Program-made: the position numbers and the translations under genes | The notes under the pieces: generated by a model | What the model saw: only the letters and a program-made list of their open reading frames with translations | The model's database searches: none | Told to the model about the DNA's origin: nothing | In this document: positions 1-6,890 of the stretch, one piece after another | Position numbering within the stretch: the first letter of the stretch is position 1 | Layout of the letters: each line of letters starts with the position of its first letter | Assembly: GCA_012295275.1 (NCBI GenBank) | Contig: CM022667.1 | Location: 14,202,205-14,214,704, forward strand | DNA: 12,500 bases | Reading direction: 5' to 3' | DNA from: Chrysomallon squamiferum | Taxonomy: Eukaryota > Mollusca > Gastropoda > Neomphalida > Peltospiridae

Positions 1-240
1 AGAACCTTGATTCACTTTATAAAAATCTCTAGTATAAAGTTATTTACTTCTTTCACTAATTCTCTTTCTCTCCTTTTCTCTTTTTTTTTCAAATAAATTA
101 AACAATAAACCCTTTAAATTTATTTTAAAAATATATATATATTCGAATCATTCTGTTATAAATATTTTATTCTTTTAATTCTCCCGTAATTGCCAATTCG
201 TCTGTTCATCCTTCTGTCTCTCTTTATTTTCTTTTGATCG
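1..240. other. AT-rich, pyrimidine-biased non-coding stretch
   Basis: Plus-strand T/C-rich sequence (notably 57-90 and 205-235) with a short (TA)n at about 131-141. I see no open frame of interest, RNA gene or mobile element here. It could be intron or intergenic DNA. Confidence 0.6.
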
Positions 241-254
241 TCTTGAATCGACTC

Positions 255-274
255 AAAAAAAAAAAAAAAAAAAA
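255..274. repeat. A20 homopolymer flanked by inverted arms
   Basis: A run of 20 A lies between TCTTGAAT (241-248) and ATTCAAGA (274-281), which are reverse complements. The arms are short and may be coincidental, but the symmetry is exact. Confidence 0.8.
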
Positions 275-303
275 TTCAAGAGTGTGTTATTAAGCCCTCT
301 TAC

Positions 304-468
304 TTGAAATTTTGAACACTTCAAAGTGAACAGATCGATGACAAAAAAAATTGTTTTTTTCCTATGAAGTTTCTTGAGATTGATTTTTCTGACATACCAT
401 CTGTAAATAATCCAATACGGCGGCTTAATTAAATGTCTTGAGTGGATAAATACTCGTATAGCTGACAT
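304..468 (-). CDS. Weak candidate first exon, unrecognised protein
   Basis: On the minus strand an ATG at 468-466 opens a frame that runs to a stop at 253-255, reading MSAIRVFIHS at its start. It is basic and aromatic in composition. The last part of the frame is just poly-F from the A20 run, so a natural end would be the splice-donor-like CAA|GTAAGA, with the exon ending at 304 and GTAAGA at 303-298. I recognise no domain and see no promoter. An open frame of this length is not rare by chance in six frames, so this is only a candidate. A stray ORF is the more likely explanation. Confidence 0.15.
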
Positions 469-585
469 TTTCAATTAATTTCGCTCACTCGTTCACAATG
501 TACTCCGCTTCAGAATATGGATTTTCTACTTCTCTTTTTTTTTTCCTTTTTTTTTTTTTATACTTTAAATGGTTTAGAATTGCAG
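469..585 (+). other. Polypyrimidine tract and 3' splice-site-like sequence
   Basis: Long T/C runs (about 529-559) are followed by ATTGCAG ending at 585. This is the arrangement of a metazoan intron end and supports the exon candidate that begins at 586. Confidence 0.35.
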
Positions 586-665
586 AGATTTATGCTAATT
601 ACGACATGACGTACACTGTTGCATCATGGGATGTTCCTGGACAGAAAAACCAAATTCCATTTATG
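586..665 (+). CDS. Candidate internal exon, unrecognised protein
   Basis: An AG preceded by a pyrimidine tract ends at 585, and a donor-like GTAATG starts at 666 (a second choice, GTGAGC, starts at 671). Of the three forward frames two hit early stops. The third stays open across the exon, reading IYANYDMTYT at its start and ending VPGQKNQIPFM, a balanced composition with no simple repeat. Two bases precede the first whole codon, so the upstream intron would be phase 1, and the exon ends on a codon boundary at 665. That phase matches the exon candidate at 3650. I do not recognise the protein. The reverse strand also has a short open frame here (starting MEFGFSVQEH), so strand is not certain from composition alone. 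Confidence 0.32.
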
Positions 666-685
666 GTAATGTGAGCGTTTTTTTT

Positions 686-776
686 TTTCTTTTTTTCTAT
701 GAAGTTGTAGGAAATAGTGCACAGTGATTGGTGTTCATGAAATAGCCACCATTACAGTAAATATAAGATGAATGAC
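686..776. other. Short single-copy stretch
   Basis: Mixed AT-rich sequence after the exon-like segment and before the microsatellite block. I see no feature in it. Confidence 0.5.
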
Positions 777-777
777 A

Positions 778-808
<31 letters not shown>

Positions 809-810
809 AA

Positions 811-850
<40 letters not shown>
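777..850. repeat. (TAAA)n followed by (AAT)n microsatellite
   Basis: About eight TAAA units (777-809) pass directly into about thirteen AAT units (811-850). Open frames over this block on the minus strand are strings of isoleucine and are artefacts. Confidence 0.95.
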
Positions 851-853
<3 letters not shown>

Positions 854-1073
854 GAAATAGAAAATAAACACTTTAATTTAAATAGCGTGAACGAATACAA
901 ATGTAGAATTTCATCAGCTTTGAAGAACACTTGATATTGGTTATCCGAATATTAAAGAAAAAAAACAACAAAAAACGATCCTTTTTTTCTAAAATGGTTT
1001 TCTTGATTTTTAAAAGTTCAGTAGCATTTGATTTCAGTTATTATCACAGTATAAATTTGGTCTTTTTCTGGTC
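851..1073. other. AT-rich spacer between microsatellites
   Basis: Single-copy-looking sequence with short A and T runs. A long plus-strand frame crosses it into the following (ATT)n tract, but it lacks an ATG near its start and codes mostly Y, I and F. I do not call a gene. Confidence 0.55.
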
Positions 1074-1096
1074 TTATTATTATTATTATTATTATG

Positions 1097-1140
<44 letters not shown>

Positions 1141-1148
1141 TATTTTTA
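1074..1148. repeat. (ATT)n microsatellite, interrupted
   Basis: About 75 bases of ATT/TTA units with interruptions such as ATG and ACT ATC. All frames across it give repeat peptides such as poly-Y, poly-I or poly-N. Confidence 0.95.
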
Positions 1149-1201
1149 TCGTAACCCCCCAAAAAAACCCAACAACAAACAAATACACAAAGTACAGCAC
1201 T

Positions 1202-1226
1202 CCCACCCACCCCCCATCCACCCCCC
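1202..1226 (-). other. G-quadruplex / i-motif type sequence
   Basis: The plus strand holds four C runs of at least three (CCC, CCC, CCCCCC, CCCCCC) separated by 1 to 5 bases. The minus strand is therefore a canonical G-quadruplex motif. Two further C runs lie just upstream (1155-1160 and 1168-1170). It stands out in an otherwise very AT-rich area. Confidence 0.7.
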
Positions 1227-1278
1227 AAAATTAAACTTGCAAGTAATTTGCACACTGTATAAACTAATTATTTTCTTT

Positions 1279-1350
1279 TTATCTATCCATCTGTCTGTCT
1301 ATCATTCATTCTGTCTGTCTTTCATTCATCTGTCCATCATTCCTTCATTT
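1279..1350. repeat. Degenerate tetranucleotide repeat (CTGT/ATTC/ATCC)
   Basis: Repeated CTGTCTGTCTATC and CATTCATTC-type segments form a decayed four-base repeat, with related pyrimidine-rich sequence continuing to about 1455, where TTTC units appear. Confidence 0.8.
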
Positions 1351-1435
1351 TTTTTTTTTCCCATTTACTAATCAGCTTTTGAATTTTTCCGTTCATCCAC
1401 TTATCAAGCATCCTTCTTTCCATCCTTTTTTATTT

Positions 1436-1505
1436 TATTCTTTCTTTCTTTCTTTTACCAATTAAATTCATCCTCTGTTTTTACTTTGTTATTTTATTTT
1501 ATTTT
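1436..1505. repeat. (TTTC)n and (ATTTT)n short repeats
   Basis: Four TTTC units (about 1438-1455), a spacer, then ATTTT units (about 1491-1505). Ordinary simple sequence. Confidence 0.75.
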
Positions 1506-1526
1506 AAAGTACATATCCCATACCTT

Positions 1527-1565
<39 letters not shown>

Positions 1566-1625
1566 TTAATAATATTAAAAATACTACTACTACTACTACT
1601 ACTAATAATAATAATAGTAGTAATA
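1527..1625. repeat. Compound (ATA)n-(ACT)n-(AAT)n microsatellite
   Basis: ATA units run from 1527 to 1564, ACT units from 1582 to about 1603, then AAT/AGT units follow. The triplet phase changes between blocks, as in a repeat that has expanded from point-mutated units. Confidence 0.92.
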
Positions 1626-1699
1626 GATAAATAATAGTAATAAAAATAACCTAAAAAACAAAAAAAAAAAGAAATAAACAAAGAAAACAACATCAAAAT

Positions 1700-1700
<1 letters not shown>

Positions 1701-1737
<37 letters not shown>
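1701..1737. repeat. A37 homopolymer
   Basis: 37 consecutive A following A-rich sequence with short C and T interruptions. It could be a retroposon tail or simple slippage. I find no recognisable retroposon body upstream, because the upstream sequence is itself microsatellite. Confidence 0.9.
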
Positions 1738-1739
<2 letters not shown>

Positions 1740-1789
1740 GAAAAGAAACGAACCATTATATCAGTATTTTCAAAAAAAAAAAAATCCTC

Positions 1790-2080
1790 ACTACGTCATG
1801 TATTTGATTTTTAAGCACTAAAAGTAACCTACCATCCTATATATCTGATACAATGCAAGCTACAACTTAAAGCTCAAAGGAGCAGTCAATGACATTTACT
1901 TGTGAGAAAACGTGAGGTTCTTCTGTCACGTTATTCCACTAAGCTTAGGGCAGTGGTCAGATTATGTCAAGCTGTCTCATTATGTGGTGCAATCAAGCGT
2001 GATAATACACTTACACAGACACGTAGGTAAATACGTAAACTGATAAACAGACAGCTTGTAACCAGTCAGGGGTTAAAGTA
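1790..2080. other. Single-copy stretch, no gene seen
   Basis: Balanced sequence without simple repeats and with stops in all frames. It contains a 7-base hairpin pair AACGTGA (1909-1915) and TCACGTT (1926-1932) with a 10-base loop. I see no coding signal or RNA gene. Confidence 0.55.
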
Positions 2081-2136
2081 CACACGTACACGTGCGTGAA
2101 CGTATGCGTGCATGGGTGCGTAAACTCATACTCATG

Positions 2137-2176
2137 CACACATACATACATATACACATATACACATACATATACA

Positions 2177-2210
<34 letters not shown>

Positions 2211-2298
2211 CCTATATACATACATATACATACATACATGCATACATACATAAATCCATACATATGTAGATACGTACGTACATACATACATACATACA

Positions 2299-2332
<34 letters not shown>

Positions 2333-2525
2333 AACATACATACATAAATACATGCATAGATATATATAAATACATGAATAGCTATATATACATACATGCA
2401 TACATAAATGCATACATTTGTAGATACGTACATACATACATACATACCAACATACATACATACATACATACATGCATATATATATATATACATATATACA
2501 TATACTCATCCATCCATAAACACAC
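2137..2525. repeat. (ACAT)n field with (TA)n cores
   Basis: Nearly 400 bases of ACAT/CATA units with variants (GTAC, CATG, AATG) and two TA runs (2302-2330 and about 2477-2490). Minus-strand frames give strings of M, Y, V and C (the TATG/TGTA unit read in all phases) and are not genes. Weaker related units extend upstream from about 2080. Confidence 0.95.
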
Positions 2526-2596
2526 ATATATTTACACTTTATAACTAGCAAAATCAATTTGAGAAGTCATAATTTGTATACTTATATTTCGGGTCG

Positions 2597-2668
2597 AAAA
2601 AAAAAAAAAAAAAAAAAAATTTGAATTAAATTAAATTAAATTAAAAAATTAATAAATAAATAAATAAA
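2597..2668. repeat. A23 run, (TTAAA)n and (AAAT)n
   Basis: 23 A (2597-2619) pass into ATTAA-type units and then AAAT units. This is simple sequence with no gene. Confidence 0.9.
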
Positions 2669-2689
2669 TTTTCAACCAAAAATATGCAA

Positions 2690-2839
2690 CATCCTCTGCA
2701 CTGTTTACAACTGCATTGCTTTAAGGCGACATACGCTGCAGGCATAAACCGTATGCTTTTAGTTTCAGCGTGTAAATAATTAAACTAGTAAGAGATAACT
2801 AGGTCAATGGTGATCTCACCAATTTGATTAACGGACAAA
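2690..2839. other. Single-copy spacer
   Basis: Mixed-composition sequence between microsatellites. TTTTAGTTTCAG at about 2757-2768 resembles a 3' splice site, but the sequence after it has early stops. No gene called. Confidence 0.45.
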
Positions 2840-3001
2840 ATGTCACAGCACGAATCTGGCGTATATTTTTATTGGATATCTGCTGTGTGCAAAATGACCC
2901 AGAGAAAGAAAAGAGGACAACGAGAAAGGAAAAGACAGAGACAGAGAAATAAAGAGGACAAAGACAGAGACAGACAAAGAATGGAAGAGAGGGAAATGTA
3001 G
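2840..3001 (+). CDS. Small Arg/Lys/Glu-rich ORF, probably spurious
   Basis: An ATG at 2840 opens a 53-codon frame ending in TAG at 2999-3001. It begins MSQHESGVYFYWISAVCK, then becomes an arginine/lysine/glutamate stretch reading KRQRQR and KDRDRQR. The charged half is simply what a purine-rich DNA strand encodes (only A and G in most positions), and the same purine bias continues past the stop to about 3420. I see no domain and no splice context that would rescue it. It could be a small charged peptide, but low-complexity DNA is the simpler explanation. Confidence 0.15.
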   Translation: MSQHESGVYFYWISAVCKMTQRKKRGQRERKRQRQRNKEDKDRDRQRMEEREM

Positions 3002-3222
3002 ATAATTCAGAAATGGTTAGAGAGAAATAAAATTAAGAGAAAGTTAAATGTAAGCGTGTGTGGGTGTCTGGGTCTTTGTGTGTGTGTATGTGTAAGTGTG
3101 TGTCTCTGTGTGTGTGTGTATGTGTAAAGAGAAGGACTAGTAGACTGTCAGACAGAAAAGGAAAGAGAGAAATATCGAGATGGAAGGAGAGAGTGTGTTC
3201 ATGTGTGAAAGATAAAGATATG
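2895..3222. repeat. Purine-rich GA/GT low-complexity domain
   Basis: The plus strand is dominated by A and G with AGAGACAGAG-like units, interrupted by a (GT)n region at about 3053-3125. It leads into the dispersed repeat at 3223 and its (GA)n tail. Confidence 0.75.
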
Positions 3223-3305
3223 CAGTTAGTTATAAATCTGATTAAAATATGTAATTAAACTAACCCTCACTCTTCTTTGCTGAAAGCAAATGTGTTTGTG
3301 TGCGT

Positions 3306-3387
<82 letters not shown>
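3223..3387 (+). repeat. Dispersed repeat, left copy, with (GA)40 tail
   Basis: Positions 3223-3308 match the reverse complement of 12387-12472 at 78 of 86 bases without gaps in my hand alignment. The body starts at CAGTTAGTTATAAATCTG and ends in GCGTCTG, running straight into 80 bases of pure GA (3308-3387). Similarity stops sharply before CAGTTAG. This defines a small interspersed, microsatellite-tailed family. No open frame, terminal inverted repeats or target duplications are visible, and I cannot assign it to a named superfamily. Confidence 0.85.
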
Positions 3388-3395
<8 letters not shown>

Positions 3396-3649
3396 GACAG
3401 AGGGAGTAAAATTTTTAATAACAACTTTTTGAAAACTTTTTTTTATCGTTTCTGTTAAAAATCATTGACCTTTTCTTTTCTGTCTCTCTATTTATTGTCT
3501 TTCAACTCAATTTCTGCATCACCAACATTAAAGGAATAAAACCGCATTACTCAAAACTTCAGAGTTGTGCTATTCGATGCAGAACTCGTACATTAAAATT
3601 CGCCATTTTCTACTCACAGAGATGGAGATTTTAATTTCACTTTTTTCAG
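3388..3649 (+). other. Single-copy stretch ending in a strong 3' splice-like site
   Basis: After residual GA units the sequence is mixed and mostly single copy. It ends with TTTCACTTTTTTCAG at 3635-3649, a good pyrimidine tract plus AG, directly before the exon candidate at 3650. Confidence 0.45.
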
Positions 3650-3767
3650 ATGGAAGGGAATAGCACGGACATTGGGATAACCTTTAACGGCCGAAAGCTA
3701 TTACACGAAACGAAATGTCCTATTGTCCAGTTCCATATTCGGACCAACACTTTGAGTATGACCAAAA
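3650..3767 (+). CDS. Candidate exon, unrecognised protein
   Basis: The segment begins immediately after a strong acceptor (AG at 3648-3649) and ends before GTAATG at 3768. Only one forward frame is open: the other two stop within about thirty bases. The open frame starts with ATG at the exon's first base (MEGNSTDIGITF) and continues to TNTLSMTK with mixed, non-repetitive composition, giving 39 codons plus one base. Joining that base to the GA at 3892-3893 makes AGA and keeps the frame into the next candidate exon. If the intron is not used, the frame continues to a stop at 3800-3802 (50 residues). It could be an internal exon following a phase-0 intron, or a first coding exon using its own ATG. 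No family recognised. Confidence 0.35.
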
Positions 3768-3891
3768 GTAATGTACTTTGCCAGAAACCATCTATTGATT
3801 AATATCTTTCCAAAAATATCACACATTTTTGTTCTTATGACGTGAAGACGTGTCCAGTCTATTTTTTTTTTCATTTATATTTTTATTGCAG
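3768..3891 (+). other. Candidate GT-AG intron, 124 bases
   Basis: It starts GTAATG after AAA (a middling donor) and ends in a T-rich tract plus TTTTTATTGCAG (a good acceptor). It would be phase 1. It is AT-rich compared with the flanking exon candidates, as expected for an intron. Confidence 0.33.
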
Positions 3892-4070
3892 GATTTGGGG
3901 ACAGTAATATGATGGCTAGCCAACAATTATTTCTTTTAAGGCGGTTGATTGGTGATGACGACGATGATGATGATGATGATGATGACAGTAAAAAGCGTGG
4001 GAAAGGAGATGAAGATGAAAAGGAAAGAATACTTATATCTTCTATTACTTCATCATCGCAAAATAAATAG
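3892..4070 (+). CDS. Candidate terminal exon with Asp11 tract
   Basis: Read in the phase set by the preceding candidate exon, the frame runs from FGDSNMMASQQLFLLRRLIG into eleven consecutive aspartates (GAT/GAC codons, about 3954-3986), then SKKRGKGDEDEKER, then a Ser/Thr-rich end finishing SSSQNK and TAG at 4068-4070. SKKR could serve as part of a nuclear localisation signal, and an acidic run beside a basic patch is common at the C-termini of nuclear or chromatin proteins. That is compositional reasoning only. The aspartate run is a (GAT)n microsatellite, so this may be an exonised repeat or a chance frame. A second frame over the same DNA gives poly-methionine and looks artificial. No family recognised. 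Confidence 0.35.
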
Positions 4071-4330
4071 AAACAGAAAAAGTTTAATCCTGTTGAACTT
4101 ATCTTGTAGGTATGTTTGTCCGTGCTTGTGTGTGTAGACGCATATGTATGTATGTCTGTATATAAATATATAGCTTATAAACTTTATAAAGGACCTTGTT
4201 AGAAGTGAAAAATACAATCTATGTTTGAATATAAATATAAATATATAAACTTTATGAAGAACTTTAAAACAAAAATTATTTATACAATTTAAAAAGAATT
4301 AACTAAAAAAATTAATATTGATAATACATG
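4071..4330. other. AT-rich stretch after the candidate terminal exon
   Basis: If the upstream gene model is real, this would be 3' UTR and flank. A duplicated phrase (ATAAATATATA followed by AACTTTAT, about 4162-4187 and 4230-4255) marks a small imperfect direct repeat. AATAAA-like strings are too common here to choose a polyadenylation site. Confidence 0.4.
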
Positions 4331-4430
4331 TAATAATAATAATAATAACAATAACAACAACAATGACAACATCAACATGACCAACACGACTGCTGCTACT
4401 ATTACTACCACTATAACTATTATTACTGCT
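4331..4430. repeat. (AAT)n/(AAC)n decaying into degenerate triplets
   Basis: AAT units pass into AAC units, then into imperfect triplets such as ACT ATT and ACC ACT, keeping a three-base period to about 4430. This produces a long minus-strand frame rich in V, I and L that is not a gene. Confidence 0.85.
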
Positions 4431-4494
4431 ACAACTGGTTTTCTACACAGGTAAACAGCTACGTCGTTTTGGTGAATAAGAACTTGAAAAATAA

Positions 4495-4665
4495 ATTTTA
4501 TTAAAAATAAAAATAAAACAGCAAAAATAGAAAAAATAACAATGGTATTATTTAAAAAAAAATAATAATAAAAATTAAAAAAAAAAAAAAACAAACGAAC
4601 ACACAGACAAACAAATAAATAAATAAATAAATAAACAAAAAAACAAAAAAAAATAAAAAATTAAA
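4495..4665. repeat. A-rich simple sequence with (AAAT)n
   Basis: AAAAT, AAT and AAAT units (the last at about 4613-4635) interspersed with A runs and AAAC units. Nothing coding. Confidence 0.85.
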
Positions 4666-4754
4666 ATTTGCAGGTTTTATCTACGACGTAAAAATTTCCA
4701 TTTGCGTTCAACTTGGTCACATCTGATATAACGAGCATTTCAAATTACTGCGGT

Positions 4755-4800
4755 CTTTTTTTTCTTTTTTTTTCTTTTTTTCTTTTTTTTCTTTTTCTGT
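4755..4800 (+). repeat. T-rich (T7-9 C)n polypyrimidine tract
   Basis: Runs of seven to nine T separated by single C. It is followed by CTATTAAC (4802-4809), which resembles a branch point, so this could be the 3' end of an intron. Simple expansion is equally possible. Confidence 0.7.
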
Positions 4801-4816
4801 CCTATTAACATATTAC

Positions 4817-4969
4817 ATGGGAAATTTTAAAGATTTACACCGGAAATCTTCTCTGACAGCTTGTCTTGTTAAATTCTTCTGTTGCCCGCGATTTCTAATT
4901 TTGGATGATAATAAAGGAGAAAAAGGAAGATCTATATCCTTGACAATTCCACTGATATTTCAAGAATAA
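4817..4969 (+). CDS. Small ORF of 50 residues, unrecognised
   Basis: An ATG at 4817 opens a frame to TAA at 4967-4969. It starts MGNFKDLHRKSSLTACL, has a cysteine pair (FFCCPRF) near its middle and a charged stretch DDNKGEKGR in its C-terminal half. Composition is mixed and not repeat-derived. The strong pyrimidine tract upstream and an AG at 4831-4832 would allow an exon starting at 4833 in the same frame. No donor near the end is convincing. I cannot assign a family, and open frames of about 50 codons are expected by chance in this much AT-rich DNA. Confidence 0.18.
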   Translation: MGNFKDLHRKSSLTACLVKFFCCPRFLILDDNKGEKGRSISLTIPLIFQE

Positions 4970-5017
4970 TTCTTTCCTGGCGTCTCTTTGTCGTGATCTT
5001 TAGATACATCATCAGAA

Positions 5018-5100
5018 GAACAAAATAAAAAATAAAAAATAAAAAACAAGAAACAAGAAAAAAAAAAAAAGAAATAAGAAATAAAAATTAAATATTAAAA
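5018..5100. repeat. A-rich simple sequence, (AAAAAT)n-like
   Basis: AAAAAT units followed by imperfect GAAAT and AAC/AAG units. No coding signal. Confidence 0.8.
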
Positions 5101-5167
5101 GGTATTTATTTATACAACCAAATATTACCATTCATTTTGTTATTAAATTTATTTCAGTAGTGGATTG

Positions 5168-5264
<97 letters not shown>

Positions 5265-5290
5265 GCACCACCACCACCAACAACAGTAAT
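5168..5290. repeat. Compound (AAT)n-(AAC)n-(ACC) microsatellite
   Basis: AAT units run from 5168 to about 5231 and AAC units to about 5264, then ACC and AAC variants, with looser AAC/AAT triplets continuing to about 5425. Translations are poly-N, poly-L or poly-T. The block probably grew from one triplet tract whose units mutated and then re-expanded. Confidence 0.95.
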
Positions 5291-5446
5291 AATAATAAGA
5301 AGATCAGATCACCAACAAGAACTAGAATAAAAATCAATATCGACAATAGCAGCAACAATAACACAGATAACAACAACAATAAAACTAAGATCAACAACGA
5401 CAGTAATATACTACTATTATACTAATAATAAACAACTTACATTTGA

Positions 5447-5449
5447 ATA

Positions 5450-5484
<35 letters not shown>
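5447..5484. repeat. (TA)n microsatellite
   Basis: TA dinucleotides with one GTG interruption, about 20 bases before a (TC)n tract. Confidence 0.95.
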
Positions 5485-5501
5485 TGTGTCTGTCTGTATG
5501 T

Positions 5502-5504
<3 letters not shown>

Positions 5505-5575
<71 letters not shown>
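5505..5575. repeat. (TC)n microsatellite, 71 bases
   Basis: Uninterrupted TC. Frames across it read SLSL or ERER and are not genes. The flanks do not match those of the dispersed repeat at 3223. Confidence 0.97.
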
Positions 5576-5579
<4 letters not shown>

Positions 5580-5623
5580 TCCTTTCCTCTGTAAAATATC
5601 ACCTTGCCTTCTTCCATATTCAG

Positions 5624-5692
5624 ATACAAAATGACGTTATTGTTTTGTGACGTCACAGACACTACGAATTACTTCACCTTGCTTTGATGAAG
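5624..5692 (+). other. Exon-like segment bounded by strong splice-type sites
   Basis: CCTTGCCTTCTTCCATATTCAG ends at 5623, a very good acceptor, and AAG|GTAAGC follows 5692, a very good donor. The enclosed 69 bases contain stops in all forward frames. The longest piece is an ATG at 5631 reading MTLLFCDVTDTTNYFTLL and then a stop. If transcribed, it would be a UTR or non-coding RNA exon, not an internal coding exon. Confidence 0.3.
5646..5657. promoter_or_regulatory. CRE-type palindrome TGTGACGTCACA
   Basis: A perfect 12-base palindrome containing the full CREB/ATF site TGACGTCA (5648-5655). A variant site, TGACGTTA, lies at 5632-5639, so the two starts are 16 bases apart. The sequence match is exact. 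Function as an enhancer or promoter element is inferred, because I see no clear TATA box or start site near it. Confidence 0.45.
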
Positions 5693-5979
5693 GTAAGCGA
5701 AAAAAGAAAAGAAATTTACTATAGATTTTTTTTGACGGAAGTTTCTTCAAAGTAAATTCTGTTATTATATGTATCCTCAAGCAGTAAGGCAACTATAATT
5801 AAACTGAAAATTTAATCTTGTTTTAAGTGAAAGTGCAGAAAGCGGAAAATTTCGAAAGAACAAAGGAAAGTTGACGATCAGGTTCAAATTAATTTTACAG
5901 CAACTTTCGTAGAAACAAAGACGTTAGTAGATGAAAAGTTATTATGTCTAAATATTGAGACATGTTGCTGTTGTTATTG

Positions 5980-6070
5980 AATTATTGTTATTATTATTAT
6001 TGTTGTTGTTGTTGAAGCAGCTGTAATGCTGCTGTTTTTGTTATTACTGTTATTGTTTTTTTTTTTTTTA
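5980..6070. repeat. Degenerate (TTA/TTG)n triplets and T run
   Basis: TTA, TTG and GCTG-type units with a run of T (about 6055-6069). Minus-strand frames are poly-N/T/I artefacts. Confidence 0.8.
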
Positions 6071-6121
6071 GTTTTGTAGTTGTCATTGCTAATCGTAATA
6101 TTAATTTTTATGTAATTTAAA

Positions 6122-6215
6122 TGCATATATGTATGTATGTATGTATGAATGTATATTATATATGTATGTTTATATGTATGTATGAATGTATGTATGTATG
6201 TATATATATATGTAT
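6122..6215. repeat. (GTAT)n tetranucleotide repeat
   Basis: GTAT/ATGT units with AATG variants, the complement type of the field at 2137-2525. It accounts for the Y/T/H/I-rich minus-strand frame here. Confidence 0.95.
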
Positions 6216-6510
6216 GTGTGTATTTGCGTTTGTAAATATGTACGCGCCATTTGTATGTCAAACTCTTTTGTGCGATATAATTATGTAAATTCATTTGGAA
6301 AAATAGAAAGTAGTTTTAGACGCAGTACATGTATATACACATAACAATCATTCCAACCCCTGTAAATCATCGACCAGGTTTCGCGTCAATCCATGTCACC
6401 CGAGAACATATAAATTTACTTTTCTTTTCGTTTTCTTTGTCTGTTCTTAAGACGCAAGCGATTAAATCAAACCAACGATAACAATGCCAGGCTCTGGGGG
6501 TTTTTTTTCG
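6216..6510. other. Single-copy stretch, no gene seen
   Basis: Balanced sequence with a moderately CpG-bearing patch (about 6371-6400). Stops occur in all frames and I see no splice context worth calling. Confidence 0.5.
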
Positions 6511-6573
6511 CTAATGATTCAAGTAATTGAGTCCACGTGCGATGTCTTTTGCGAAGGGTTTAAGTAGATCTTC
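6511..6573 (-). pseudogene. Protein-kinase-like helix fragment
   Basis: On the minus strand, after an acceptor-like AACCAG (ending at 6574), the frame reads EDLLKPFAKDIARGLNYLNH and stops at 6513-6511. Residues FAKDIARGLNYL match the general pattern of helix alpha-E in tyrosine-type kinase domains, the helix that comes just before the catalytic HRD loop. No HRDLAARN-like continuation follows in any frame, so at most this is a broken exon or decayed duplicate. A proline between LLK and FA departs from the usual pattern. The frame is open further upstream to an ATG at 6738, but that part does not look like a kinase. A chance resemblance over about twelve residues cannot be excluded. Confidence 0.3.
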
Positions 6574-6599
6574 CTGGTTAATAGCAGAACCGGAAGAAG

Positions 6600-6790
6600 T
6601 ATGCAGTGGCAACCGGAAACTGTATATTAAGTCAAAGTCGAGGCTTCTCTCAGTTAGACGTATTGATTCGTGAGGATTTGAAATTGTGTTTTGATAGATT
6701 ACTGATCTGGCACCTGATTGAACCGAAAACCATTTCACAGAATAAATGGATGAAGGAATGGATGTCAGTATTCAAACAGTATGATAATTC
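6600..6790. other. Low-repeat stretch open on both strands, no gene called
   Basis: A plus-strand frame of mixed composition crosses this stretch, but it has no good start and runs into the (TA)n and (ATGT)n repeats that follow. The minus strand is open as well. Neither has recognisable domains. Confidence 0.4.
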
Positions 6791-6792
6791 TC

Positions 6793-6794
<2 letters not shown>

Positions 6795-6830
<36 letters not shown>
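6795..6830. repeat. (TA)n microsatellite
   Basis: About 18 pure units flanked by a CTCAG direct repeat (6791-6795 and 6831-6835). Confidence 0.97.
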
Positions 6831-6833
<3 letters not shown>

Positions 6834-6890
6834 AGTTGTAAATATTCAAACGATAACGAAGAAGCAACATTACTGTTATTGATGTTTTAT

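Larger units (their letters stand above)
5576..5970. other. Single-copy stretch with exon-like segment and CRE palindrome
   Basis: No simple repeats in about 390 bases. The part 5624-5692 has splice-like borders and carries a CRE palindrome (both listed separately). The rest (5700-5970) has stops in all frames and no feature I can name. Confidence 0.5.

Noticed and set aside
697-930. Minus-strand open frame ending in poly-isoleucine
   Set aside because: No ATG start; most of it is the (AAT)n/(TAAA)n tract read in frame.
931-1371. Long plus-strand open frame rich in Y, I, S and H
   Set aside because: It has no suitable ATG at its start and is assembled from (ATT)n, the C-rich block and CTGT/ATTC tetranucleotides.
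1526-1756. Minus-strand frame of poly-F, poly-S and poly-L
   Set aside because: Translation of the A37 run and of (ACT)n and (ATA)n.
2011-2557. Several overlapping minus-strand frames with YVCMYVC-type repeats
   Set aside because: These are the (ACAT)n repeat translated in different phases.
4289-4594. Minus-strand hydrophobic frame resembling membrane segments
   Set aside because: The hydrophobicity comes from A-rich sequence and (AAT)n/(AAC)n triplets. CACAG|GTAAAC at about 4446-4456 looks like a splice site but has no coding partner.
5149-5425. Poly-N and poly-L frames on both strands
   Set aside because: Triplet microsatellite translation.
5974-6294. Minus-strand frame with THTYIHTYIH repeats
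   Set aside because: Translation of (GTAT)n plus degenerate TTA/TTG triplets.
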